DNA from: Amblyomma americanum
Taxonomy: Eukaryota > Arthropoda > Arachnida > Ixodida > Ixodidae
Direction of reading: 5' to 3'
DNA length: 64,000 nt
NCBI RefSeq assembly: GCF_052857255.1
Contig: NC_135505.1
Coordinates: 22,058,269 to 22,122,268, forward strand
Below, piece by piece: positions 43,251 through 53,491 of this stretch. The position numbers and the translations under genes were made by a program. Position 1 is the first letter of the stretch. Every line of letters begins with the position of its first letter. Below the pieces are notes generated by a model. It saw only the letters and a program-made list of their open reading frames with translations. It was not told where the DNA came from and ran no database searches.

Positions 43251-43474
43251 ATCAAATTGTGACACAATATTATTGCATTGCCTATGATGTGTGCGTCAAG
43301 AATAAATTTTGTATTTGTTAAGTACATTCCTCCTGTGCTGTGTTAGTATTTCATCGAATTTCATCACTGGACCCTTTACTAGCCAATGACTATGGGTCCA
43401 GCAGCTGTTTTGTACTTTGAAAGAAACATAAATAAAATCCTTGAATTGAATTGAATTGAAGAACAGATGTCAGG

Positions 43475-44080
43475 TTGGACAACTGGGTAACTATGAAGCG
43501 GAGCAGGGACGCTGTAGAGTTATCTGGCAATGTAGTAGGTACTCTGGGAGGAGCGGTGAAAGAAGCTGGTGGGCGGGACATGTTCGGTGGTGATTCATCA
43601 TTTCTAGTTGCGCTGCCAGATCGCGCTGCATGTGTACGGAGGGCAAGCAGTTCACGGTGTTGTCGGAGCCTTGAGACCTCTGCCAAAAGGCGTGCGATTT
43701 GTTCATCAACTGCTAACATGTCCTCGTTGAGAGGTTCCGGGATGCTACGCTGTTTTGTAGCCTGCTGATCTCGGTAGCCCTTACACACTTTATCGCGATA
43801 AGTCTGCTTGGTAGCAGTTTCATGCGTGTGCAACATGGGAAGTTCGGGCCACTCGTCATCACCCGACTGGACAGGTACAAACCGGTTGGAGGTCTGCACA
43901 ATGGGCGTATTCACATTCTCAGTCATTTTATTAGAATACCAACGATGAATCTGTGCTGTAGCCTTCTGCTTGGTGGGGCAAGTGGGTGATGTGATGTCGT
44001 GGTCGTCAGTTTTGCAGAGGCCACATCTGTACGCCGTTGCGCCTTTTGACGCAGGTTCTACTTGAGTTGTGAAAGGGCAA
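43475..44080 (-). pseudogene. LINE ORF1, C-terminal part
   Basis: C-terminal half of a gag-like ORF1. It opens with MRRSCPFTTQVEPASKG and YRCGLCKTDDHDITSPTCP, the second half of a zinc-knuckle pair (C-x2-C...H...C), and continues with a proline and charged region. A leucine-rich helix AVDEQIARLLAEVSRLRQH (about 43710-43650) follows, then a helix at the end, LRFIVTQLSNLTSV, where the L2-like tail breaks in at about 43460. It is joined across the 399-bp insertion to the first knuckle at 44508-44545. Confidence 0.8.
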
Positions 44081-44094
44081 GATCTACGCATATG

Positions 44095-44493
44095 TTTAAG
44101 GGAAAATAGCGCAAAAGACCCCGTCTTTTGCGCTATTTTTCCTTAAGTATTGTTGCGGGAAAGGGAAGTATTGTAACACGCCGGCTACCTTTGAACGAAT
44201 GATGGGCTCCCTTCTTCGCGGCTTTAAGTGGTCGACCTGCCTCTGCTACCTTGACGATGTTGTGGTTTTCTCGCCTACTTTTACTCCGCACCTCCACCAA
44301 ATATGTTGCGGGAAAGAATATATTTACAGCTACGTACACCAGCGAAGGAACAGCTACGAGCGGCACTCAGAACACAGTCAGAACTTCGTTGTGTTCGTCT
44401 TCGCCCACCCGTTCACTCGCTCAGTCTCGTCGTCGTCTTCTCGCTTCAGTATGTATCACCAACTCGCCCATCTTGCCGTCTTGCCATTGTGTT
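44095..44493. mobile_element. 399-bp chimeric retro-insertion with 14-bp TSD
   Basis: Flanked by gatctacgcatatg at 44081-44094 and 44494-44507. Contents from left: a 24-base hairpin (44096-44119 with 44123-44146, one mismatch); a Gypsy-type RT piece on the plus strand with FERMMGSLLRGFKW and CYLDDVVVFSPTFTPHL (YLDD at 44247-44258); then, on the minus strand, an LTR-like end cccgcaaca followed by tatttggtggaggtg (a primer-binding-like start), 44310-44340; and LTR-like sequence to 44493. The unit gttgcgggaaag occurs twice (about 44153 and 44325). Confidence 0.85.
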
Positions 44494-44507
44494 GATCTAC
44501 GCATATG

Positions 44508-45645
44508 GCCAGGTCTGAAACAACTGTTGCAGTAGACGGCGGTTGGTTTGTATGGCCGAGGCCGTAAAATGCAGCCAAGTAGTACAAGCAGGCTGGCGGT
44601 GTTGGTGGGCCTTACAGGGTGACGATGCATGAGCGCCCTTTTCCCATGTAACGTGCTTGGATCACTCGGTGAGTGGGGCAATAAAGCTCACGCTGAAGGG
44701 CGGCCTGGTCTTCATTAACATCGACGTTGTAGACAACACAACGTTGCAAGTCGGATCCTTCAACCAGGTACACCTGTACCGGTACCGAGACCTCGCTGCT
44801 AACTGTAATGCACTGTAGCGTTTGCAGACGTTCCACGGCAGCTAAGGTCGAAAGCCACACAGCAATGGTATTGGAGTTCTTTCTTGCCGTAAAGCCACGA
44901 AAACCTTTCGTTCCAAGACATGCATCTAGGTTTGCCTGCAGAATTTTGGTCGGTATATCTGTAAGGCTTTTCGTTGCCAGATATTTGATAGTGGCTTTAA
45001 AACTCACCGAGCCGTGGTTAGACACAACTGGGCATACTGTGGTTAGGCAGGAACGTTTGCCTTGTGAGCCGCCGCTGGCCGAAGAGGAACCCGTTGCAGC
45101 GTCTCCCGAAGGGCTCTTTTGAGGAGAGCGGAGGGCCGGCGGCCCGATTGGCGGGGCTGATGACAGGTCCATTGGAGTGCTCAACGTGCCATGTGGTACT
45201 GGTGGAGGTCGATCCAGAAGTACAGGCTGAGCAGCCGTATTTGTGTTCCGTCCAGAGGGTAAAGCACTCACGAGCTGTTGGACACCTGGAGAAGGCAGGG
45301 CAGGCGCCGTATCTGATGAAACAAAGACACTATTTTGGAGGTCCAGCCCATGCTCAGTGGGCTTTTGTACTGGCGGGAATGCCACCGAGGCAAGCGGCGC
45401 AGGCGGAGCTACCCCCTCCAGCACGTCACCGGAGGAGCTAGGCCTAGCCTCAGTGCACAGTTCAGGTCCAGGAATAACTGCGTGGCATTTGCTGTATGAG
45501 ACGCAACCAGACGACGACTGGGCGTCCGAAGTCTCCTCGGATGGCGTGAATCCAGTTCGTTTGCAGTAGGAAACGTGGTTACGCGGCAGGCGAGATCTTC
45601 ACAAGAGCGAAGTGAAGGCACCTTAACAAGGACAAGTGTCGTCAT
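44508..45645 (-). pseudogene. LINE ORF1, N-terminal part
   Basis: From about 45645 (ATG) an N-terminal stretch of 78 residues, then a frame change near 45415. The main frame (45424-44612) has a Pro/Ser-rich region, then an RNA-binding-like domain with FKATIKYLATKSLTDIPTKI, LGTKGFRGFTARKNSNTIAV and LQRELYCPTHRVIQARYM. A further frame gives PYKPTAVYCNSCFRPGHMRR, the first zinc knuckle, ending exactly at the target duplication of the inserted 399 bp. Two frameshifts and a stop are visible. Confidence 0.75.
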
Positions 45646-45650
45646 TGGGA

Positions 45651-47280
45651 GAGTGAAATGGGAATGGGAAGCTGCCCGAAAATCGAGTTCAGGACAGCAT
45701 TTTGTTTGCTTGTATTCTGAAATTTCTTCATGGAATATCTCCCATTCCTATGCATCGATTCTTGTAATTCTTTTTGATTCAGCATCTGTGTGACATAAAG
45801 AATCCATCTGATGTGTAACCGGCATCCGTGCAAGCAGCGTTTCACAGAACAAAACTTATTTATTAAAGACGGGATCAAAATAAAAGCTAGGTGAATAAAA
45901 GGCAGTTTAAGGAAAAGGCTGTTTACAAGCGGCCGAGAATTCGCCGCGCTCCTTGCAAAGTCTTCATTTGCAACGCGTTCAAAGCCTTCGATAATTGTGC
46001 GGAACTTAACTGAACCAGCTCTCGCCCAATTCGAACCAATAGCCGTGGAATGACACCGTACATACAAGTCGGCGAAGCCCAGGGCTCACCGAGTCCCACC
46101 CTGTGGACCCCGCAGCTCCTGGAACGTGCAGGGCGCGCGGTTTCTCATACACAGGTCAATATCTGTGCAACCTATCGAGGCGCTACGAGGCGCTCACGCA
46201 ACGGCTTTGCCATCTCCACTGACAGTAAAAGGAATCTCCTCAGAGGGGAAAGGTCATCGGTCCCTTAAGTCTCTGCAAGGTCGCTTGTGGTACCACTCCC
46301 CATTTCGCATGGCCTTGGGCACGGACGGTCTGCAGGGGACGCGACAGTGAGACGCCAAAAGCGAGCGGGGGCAGTGATAAACCATCTGCACGTGGTGGCG
46401 TTCAGTGCACCGCGACGATTCGGCGCCAGAGGCCCGTTTCACATGCTGCGAATTTTGCCTCACAGACACTGCGAATTCGGTGCCGCCGCTGACGCCGCAA
46501 TGCGGTTGCCGCTCAGTGCTTTCACATGCAACGCAGAACCTGCGAATTCGTTCGGTTTTGACAACAGGGTTGCTAGATGCCTGCTTATCTAACCTGTGAA
46601 TAAATGCGGCAGTAATGTAACATTTAACGTGTTTATGTTGTAGTAATGCGCACTTTTAGATACAAGGTAACATTTGGCATCTTTTAGTCCAAGTAAAAAG
46701 TTCCGAAACATTCAAAAAGTACGCGATGGCCAAAGCTAAGCCTGGCCAAATCTGGCCAAAGCCAAGCCTTACAGAGAGGCAAGCAGTGGATGCTTCCTAT
46801 TGGTCAGTCGCAGAGCGAACACACCAAAGCTGCGAATGCATTCCAACCGGACGGAAATCGTTCGCAAGCCATCGGCGGCCCTCTCCAGCCACAGACCGAA
46901 CGAATTCGCAGTGCCGGACGGTGAAATTCGCAGCATGTGAGACGTGCCAGAGCCGAAAGAATTAGCACGGGCGTCGCGCCGCTCAGTAAACATCCTGTAC
47001 TTCCAACGGAGACGACCGCTGCCCGGAAAAAAAAGAAGGGTGGACGACCCAGCGGTGCCATTGGCTTCTAAATTAACAACCTGGTACAAAAGCAAGCAAG
47101 TGTAGGGGAGCAGGCAAACATATTGGTGGAGCACTTCGCTGCGGTTTGAAGTTCTTCACACTATACCCAGGCATTTTTAAAATATAAAAACATTGCCAAA
47201 CAACAAAGACTCCCATCAAGGAAATGTGCATATGGAAAGTATGCGATAGTTTTATTACACTCCAAGAAATCAATGTGTCT
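45651..47280. other. Unassigned, with short inverted repeats
   Basis: No gene recognised. tcacatgctgcgaattt at about 46439 is matched in inverted orientation near 46926-46942, and cactgcgaattcg occurs both near 46467 and, inverted, near 46910. These may be the arms of an old MITE of about 0.5 kb. The open frame 45642-46067 (minus) has no recognisable family. Confidence 0.4.
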
Positions 47281-48376
47281 GCCGGCAAAAAAATCGCTCC
47301 AAGGCCAGACCAAATACACTATGAAATGCCTGCCCACCTTTCCAAGCCTGCCATAGAAGCAATTTTAAGATTCTTTAACAAAGTTTAGGCATCGGGGAAA
47401 ATACCCGAAGCCTGTAAAAAAGCTAATAATGTACCATTTCTTAAATCCAAGAAGCCACCAACCTCTCCTAGCATTTATATACCCATATTCCTTACCAGTT
47501 GCCTCGCCAAATCCTTCGCAAGTGTCCTGATTATCAGATTAACTTTTGTCCATCAATCCTCTGAACTTCATGACAGCCATCAGTGCGGTTTTAAAAAGAG
47601 ATGCTCCGCTACACCTCACCTAGTTCTTCTTGAAAATACTGTCCGAGAAGCTTTTGCTCATAAACAACGCTGTCTTGCTGTATTCCTTGATTTAGCGATG
47701 GCATACGACATAACCTGGAGGTTCGGGATCTGAGTTTGGCATCCGCGGCAGAATGTTGAACTGCCTAAAAGATTTCTTATCTAACCTTTCATTCCATGTG
47801 CGCCTAGGTACAATATTTTCGAGGAATTTCATTCAGAAATTTGTAATCCCTCAGGGGTGTATTTTAAGCGCAAATCTTTGTTGTAAAAATGAACGCTCTG
47901 AGAAAAATAATCCCAGAGTCCGTTATGTATTCACTTTATGTAGACGATCACCAGATATCTTGCATATCCCGCAACATATCAACATGTGAAGGACCGATAC
48001 AATTAATACTGCAAACTGGCAACATGGATAGACAAAAATGGCTTCCGCTATTCTCCACAGAAATTAGTGGCCATTCTTTCCTCACTCAAATCAGGTGTAC
48101 AGGCAGATCGCACCCTGCACATCAACGGGATAGTTACCCGTGAGAAATGAGCGCAAATCCCCAGGTATAACTTTTGACAGAAAGCTCACTTTCCTGCCTC
48201 ACATAAAAGCGTTGAAAAATAAAGCCTCTCGACCCTTGAATATAGTCAAAGTGCTGTCGCGGAAATATTGGGGTGCCGACAGAGCATGTAGTACCCTCTA
48301 CCCTGGAATATGGATGATGGCTCAGCGATACCGTAATACTTTAAACGACTGGACGCAGTACCTATTTTAGGTTTGG
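47281..48376 (+). pseudogene. LINE reverse transcriptase, decayed
   Basis: RT remnant of another RNase H-bearing LINE, readable only across many frame changes: RPDQIHYEMPAHLSKPAIE (about 47303), IPEACKKANNVPFLKSKKPP, SIYIPIFLTSCLAKSF, HQCGFKKRCSATPHLVLLEN, LAVFLDLAMAYDI (motif A, about 47676), FVIPQGCILSANLC (motif B, where P-Q-G is kept), and YSLYVDDHQISCIS with YVDD intact at 47937-47948. ITFDRKLTFLPHIKALKNKA (about 48166) is the thumb motif. More degraded than most LINEs here. Confidence 0.75.
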
Positions 48377-50370
48377 GTGTTTCCACTGGTGCATATAGGA
48401 TGTCGCCCAGACAGTCTTTATGTAGAAACTAACGAACGACTATTTAGAGTCTGCATGGTATCATTTTCCTACATTCTGCGATTTTACTCATACTGTCTCG
48501 TAAAGAAACAAACTCCACAGCAACATACTATACAGGAATTTCTTGCACTTGAGAAAAAATATAGTACTTTCACACCTTTTTTTACAGATGGCTCAAAAAC
48601 AGATGTTTACGTTGGAAGCGCAGTGATATATTGGAATGTGAATGAAATAGTAAGGCTTCCAGAGTGCGCATCAATTTCCACTGCCGAATGTTACGCTGGC
48701 TTTGTAGCCATTGAACGAATAGTAAACGAAAACCTCACAAACAGCATTATTTACAGACTCCTTAAGTTTGCTTGTTACTTAACACATTACCTGACATTGC
48801 TCGAAGGATGAGATCCAGTGCCTCCATGGTATCATTTTCCTACATTCTGCGATTTTACTCTTGCACAGTCGCGTAAAGAAACAAATTCCACAGCAACATA
48901 CTATACAGGAATTTCTTGCACTTGAGGAAAAATACAGCACTTTCACACCTTTTTTCACAGATGGCTCAAAAACAGATGTTTACGATGGAGGCGCAGTGAT
49001 ATAATGGAATATTAATGAAATAGTAAGGCTTCCAAAGTGCGCATCAATTTCCACTGCCGAATGTTACGCTGGCTTTGTAGCCATTGAACGAATAGTAAAC
49101 GAAAACCTCACAAACAGCATTATTTACAGACTCCTTAAGTTTGCTTGTTACTTAACACATTACCTGACATTGCTCGAAGGATGAGATCCAGTGCCTCCAT
49201 GGTATCATTTTCCTACATTCTGCGATTTTACTCTTGCACAGTCGCGTAAAGAAACAAATTCCACAGCAACATACTATACAGGAATTTCTTGCATTTGAGG
49301 AAAAATACAGCACTTTCACACCTTTTTTTACAGATGGCTCAAAAACAGATGTTTACGATGGAGGCGCAGTGATATAATGGAATATTAATGAAATAGTAAG
49401 GCTTCCAAAGTGCGCATCAATTTCCACTGCCGAATGTTAAGCTGGCTTTGTAGCCATTGAACGAATAGTAAACGAAAACCTCACAAAGAGCATTATTTAC
49501 AGACTCCTTAAGTTTGCTTGTTACTTAACACATTACCTGACATTGCTCGAAGGATGAGATCCAGTGCCTCCATGGTATCATTTTCCTACATTCTGCGATT
49601 TTACTCTTGCACAGTCGCGTAAAGAAACAAATTCCACAGCAACATACTATACAGGAATTTCTTGCACTTGAGGAAAAATACAGCACTTTCACACCTTTTT
49701 TTACAGATGGCTCAAAAACAGATGTTTACGATGGAGGCGCAGTGATATAATGGAATATTAATGAAATAGTAAGGCTTCCAAAGTGCGCATCAATTTCCAC
49801 TGCCGAATGTTACGCTGCCTTTGTTGCCATTGAACGAATATTAAACGAGAACCTCACAAACAGTATTATTTACACAGACTCCTTAAGTTTGCTTATTACT
49901 TAACACATTACCTGACATTGCTCGAAGGACGGGATCCAGTGCCTCCATGGTATTTTCCTAGATTCTGCGATTTTACGCTTAAACAGTCCCGTAAAAAAAC
50001 AAAACAAATTCCACAGAAACATATTATGCAGGAATTTCTTGCACTTGAAGATAAAAAACAGTACTTTCACACCTGTTTTTACAAATGGCTCAAACAGATG
50101 TTTACTTTGGAAGCGCAGTGATACAATGGAATATTAATGAAATAGTAAGGTTTACCGAGTGCGCATCAATTTTCACTGCCGAATGTTATGCTGCCTTTGT
50201 TGCCACTGAACGAATAGTAAACGAGAAGCTCACAAACAGTATTATTTACACAGACTCCTTAAGTTTGCTTACTGCTCTCCACTCTAAAAATGCAATCACT
50301 CCCATGATTGGTGACATCATACACAACATTGTGACAGCCGTAGCTCATGGACAAAACATTAAACGCGCTG
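48377..50370 (+). pseudogene. RNase H segment of LINE, tandemly amplified
   Basis: First copy (48377-48811): FFTDGSKTDVYVGSAVIYW (first Asp), STAECYAGFVAIERIV (Glu). The third motif should read YTDSLSLL but here reads YRLLKF after loss of three bases (ttacagactcc versus ttacacagactcc in the last copy). Last copy (50085-50453) has IYTDSLSLLTALHSKNAIT, so it preserves the original and continues further. Copies 2-4 carry a stop in gtgatataatgg. The domain ends near 50370 before the W-x-P-G-H motif. Confidence 0.8.
48452..50330 (+). repeat. 373-bp tandem repeat, about five units
   Basis: The string gaatttcttgca occurs at 48536, 48909, 49282, 49655 and 50032: three spacings of exactly 373 bases and one of 377. 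Units 2-4 are almost identical, while unit 1 and the last unit differ at several sites. The unit spans from catggtatcattttcctac to ctcgaaggatgagatccagt and covers part of the LINE RNase H. The period is not a multiple of three, so it is non-coding as an array. Confidence 0.95.
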
Positions 50371-50459
50371 GGTCCAGAGTCATATTTGAAAAAAGGCAAG
50401 GAAAGCGCAGATTTGTGCACTGCACAAGCTGGAGGCAAGAAAATAAAAAATAAATATAC

Positions 50460-51370
50460 TTTTTAAGGATTGCATTACTCAGTAAAAAAGAAATTGAGAA
50501 AAAATGACACACAGCTTAGAACAATGAAATAAATAGCAAAATACACATGGTAGTGCCAGTTATAGGTGAATTGGAGTCATGATTGCACCAGGAACGTTTA
50601 ATTGAAGTTATTTTGTCATCTCTGTATTGGCCACGCACACATCACACACAATTTTCTGCATACAAAAGAGGACAAACCTGTTTGTGAAAAATCTGGAGAT
50701 GACATTTTATACTCTTCCAAAAACATGAAAACCTGCAGAAAAACTTTTTACTCACTTTTTTAATTAACACATTCCCCTACCCGAATGTTGCTTTTGGGTG
50801 AAAATACAATCATTGGCACAACTTGAGCTGTTAGCTTTGTAAGTGAAGCTGGTTTTCTCAGCAAACTCAAAATTTTTACCAAATGATTCGCGTCATTCTT
50901 TTGGTATACCTCGGAGTCTTCTCATTATTGAGAAGGCTGAGGTTTCGTTTTGCTGGTTGAGAGGCTGACCATTCTTGCTCAGCCAAGGATCCGTGCTGAC
51001 CCTCCTCGGCCTTTTTAAAGCTCTTAATATTACACATTCATAAAATTCTTCTTACTTCTTCATTAGGTAATATAAAACAACGTTTAATGCCCTCTACATC
51101 ACCGATAATTATTATTTATAAAATTCTACAGCAAACAATTTTCCTCACCTTGAGATGGCGCATGATGGACTGAGTTGCCTATGCGCCATAATCGAACTCC
51201 ACTAAACCTAACCACCTCAGTGCATATCTCAAAGCTAAGTTTGAGACATCTGTTCATTCATTAGACTCGCCTTTATTCAACCTTGAACGTTGAAGCAATT
51301 GTTTTTTTTTCATGGCTACAACATAGCGCATCTACATAAAACATTGCTTCGCTATAATAAATACCATGTT
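50460..51370. other. No recognised feature
   Basis: AT-rich sequence without coding signature. An A/T-rich 3' end follows the LINE remnant. No repeat boundary is visible. Confidence 0.4.
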
Positions 51371-51374
51371 TTAA

Positions 51375-51560
51375 ACAAACTGTGAAAGTTGAAGCGTTCC
51401 TGTCTCACACGCCAGAGGCCCTAGTTCAATTCTCACCTACTCCACCGTTTTATTTCCTTTATTTTTATTCAGTTCGTGCGGACACACTCTGTCTCCAACT
51501 TCTGTCCACAACTTCCGTCCACAGAACCCATCCACAGCTTTGGTGACGCCACTCGTGAGC
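51375..51560 (+). mobile_element. tRNA-like SINE, family X copy 1
   Basis: tRNA-like: gcgttcctgtctcacacgcc, then the B-box-like ccctagttcaattctcacc, then a T-rich stretch ending attcag. The same order (gcgtctccgcctta, ccctggttcgattacgagcc, T-run, attcag) appears at 54372-54442, so the two are members of one family. Limits are approximate. Confidence 0.5.
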
Positions 51561-51818
51561 CAAGCAATGCTTTCAGATTAATAGGCGCCTCAAACGTTAA
51601 TCAAATCTTCTAAGAGCTGGCTCACCGCTGTGGCCGTTGCGGCGTCTTATAACACGTCTATGTCGCTGTCATCTGAACTCTGCTATAGATAGCTCAACGA
51701 CCACATGGGATGTTTTAGGGCTGCAATGGGTTTGCCACTCTGCCTCCTCTGAGCCGGCAGTGATGCTGTCACGCCTACTTTGCCAGCACTAACCCTTCTT
51801 TCATCTTTTCTCACCCAG

Positions 51819-52150
51819 AGGCATAGTCACAACACACCAGCACACCCACACTGGCGAGTGGCTCTTCGTGTGCCAGGTGTGCGCAAAGGACTTCACACAG
51901 TGGCATCATCTCACCCAACACCAGCTGGTCCATTCGGGTGTGAAGCCCTATGAGTGCGCCACATGCAGACGATGATTCAGCCACGTTTCCAGCCAGCGCG
52001 TCGCTACAGAGAGCAGCACATTTTTGACACCAGGTGAAAGCTGTTCGTATGTCCCCAATGCGGAAAAGGCTTTGCTATAAGCGCAACCTCAAGAGACACC
52101 TGTTGAAACACGCAGGGCAGGGGCCCCACGCCAACGCGCATGCTGTGCCT
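51819..52150 (+). pseudogene. C2H2 zinc-finger exon, broken
   Basis: A plausible 3' splice site (ctttcatcttttctcacccag, AG at 51817-51818) precedes HQHTHTGEW, the end of one finger and a TGE linker. Then VCQVCAKDFTQWHHLTQHQLV and HSGVKPY make a complete finger with linker. ECATCRR is followed by a TGA (51973-51975) where a basic residue is expected. After a frame change come LFVCPQCGKGFA and, one further frame on, KRNLKRHLLKHAGQGP (third finger). It then merges into the 96-bp array. Zinc fingers of this type bind DNA in the nucleus. With one stop and two frameshifts, this copy is a pseudogene or a mis-assembled exon. No other exon is identified. Confidence 0.7.
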
Positions 52151-53487
52151 GAAGAGGTTTCGGCAGCACATCCAAGCCCAGGAGAACGAGTGTTATGCAT
52201 GTCCACCGGCACACTGCAGAGGACGCACTGCATGCCGCAGCTCAAGAGGTTCCAGGAGCACACAAGAGCCCAGGATATCGAGAGTGTCATGCATGGCCGC
52301 CGGTCCCCCCCCGCACAGGACGTACTGCATGCCACACCTCAAGAGGTTCCTGGAGCACAAAAATGCCCAGGAGAACGAGCGTGTCATGCATGGCCACCGG
52401 TCCCCTCCCCACAGGACGCACTGCATGCCGCACCTCAAGAGGTTCTCGCAGAACAACGAAGCCGAGGAGAACGAGAGTGTAATACATAGGCACGGGCTAC
52501 TTCTGCAGAAGACGCACTGCATGGCGCGCTCAAGAGGTTCCCACAACAAACAGAAGCCATGGAGAACGAGGATGTCATGCATGGCCACCAGCACCCTCCG
52601 CACAGGACGCACTGCATGCCGTGCCTCAAGAGCTTCCCACAACACACGGAAGCCCAGGAGAACGAGGGTGTCATGCATGGCAGCCAGCACCCACAGCACA
52701 GGACGCACTGCATGCCGTGCCTCAAGAGGTTCCCTGAACCCACCGAAGCCCAGGAGAACGAGGGTCACATGCAAGGCCCCCGGCACCCTCTGCACACGAC
52801 GCACTGCATGCCGCGCCTCATGAGGTTCGCGCAGCGCACCCAAGCACAGGACAATGAGAATGTTATGCATGGTCACCAGCACCTTCTGTACAGGACACAC
52901 TGCATGAAGCACCTCAAGAGGTTCCCGAACCAAACTGAAGCCCAGGAGAACGAGGGTATCATGCATGGCTGCCGGCGCCCTGTGCAGAGGACGCTCTGCG
53001 TGCAGCACTTCAAGAGGTTCTCGCAGCCCACCCAAGCCCAGAAGAACGAGAGTTTTATGCTTGGTCGCCGGCACCCCCGGCACAGAACGCACTGCATGCC
53101 GCACCTCAAGAGGTTCCCACAACAGACCGAAGCCCACAAAAACGAGGGTGTCATGCACAACCGCCAGCACCCTCTGCACAAAACGCACTGCATGCAGCAC
53201 CTCAAGAGGTTCCCGCACCACACCCAAGCCCCAGAGAACGAGAGTGCGATGCATGGCCGCCGGCAACCGCTGCACAGGACTCACTGCGTGCCGCGCCTCA
53301 AGATGTTCCCGAAGCACACTGAAGTCCAGGAGAACTGGGGTGTCATGCATGGCCGCATGCACCCTCTGCCCAGGACACACTGCATACCGCGCCGCAAGAG
53401 GTTCCCGCAGCACACTTAAGCCCAGGAGAACGAGTGTTATGCATGGCCGCCGGCACCCCCTGCACAGGGCGCACTGCATGCCGCACC
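52140..53487 (+). repeat. 96-bp zinc-finger-like array, block 1
   Basis: About 14 units. The string ctcaagaggt (or close variants) begins at 52241, 52338, 52434, 52529, 52625 and 52721, so the period is 96 with small drift. In the main plus frame each unit reads C-M-P-[R/C/H]-L-K-R-F-P-Q-H-T, then Q-A-Q-E-N-E, then H-G-R-R-H and a 10-residue linker. Some units keep CMPC. One plus frame is open for 286 residues (52559-53419). The block is cut by a DNA transposon at 53488. Confidence 0.9.
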
Positions 53488-53491
53488 TTAA

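Larger units (their letters stand above)
38564..43460 (+). mobile_element. L2-like LINE, full length but decayed
   Basis: Plus-strand non-LTR element with coiled-coil ORF1 (38703-39512), ORF2 endonuclease and RT, no RNase H, a 3' stem-loop (ctggaccc 43367-43374 with gggtccag 43394-43401) and a tail of TTGAA units (43439-43460). It lies inside the minus-strand LINE and is itself interrupted at about 41050-41960 by another L2-like fragment in the opposite orientation. Confidence 0.85.
34443..45650 (-). mobile_element. LINE with RNase H, split by an L2-like LINE
   Basis: ORF2 (38200 down to about 34531) and a gag-like ORF1 (45645 down to 43475) lie on the minus strand in the right order and are separated by a plus-strand L2-like LINE (about 38560-43460). 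I infer that they are one element split by it. ORF2 has endonuclease, RT (FADD intact) and an RNase H region. The plus-strand T-run at 34441-34449 is the poly(A) tail region. Several stops, and a 399-bp insertion in ORF1, inactivate it. Confidence 0.7.

Noticed and set aside
38557..43478. caggttgg as target duplication of the L2-like LINE
   Set aside because: Only 8 bases, offset by about 12 bases from the tail on the right. Could be chance, and L2/CR1 elements often have none.
52193..53479. 428-residue open frame on the minus strand as a gene
   Set aside because: It is the antisense reading of the 96-bp array. The period is divisible by three, so absence of stops is automatic, and there is no recognisable domain.
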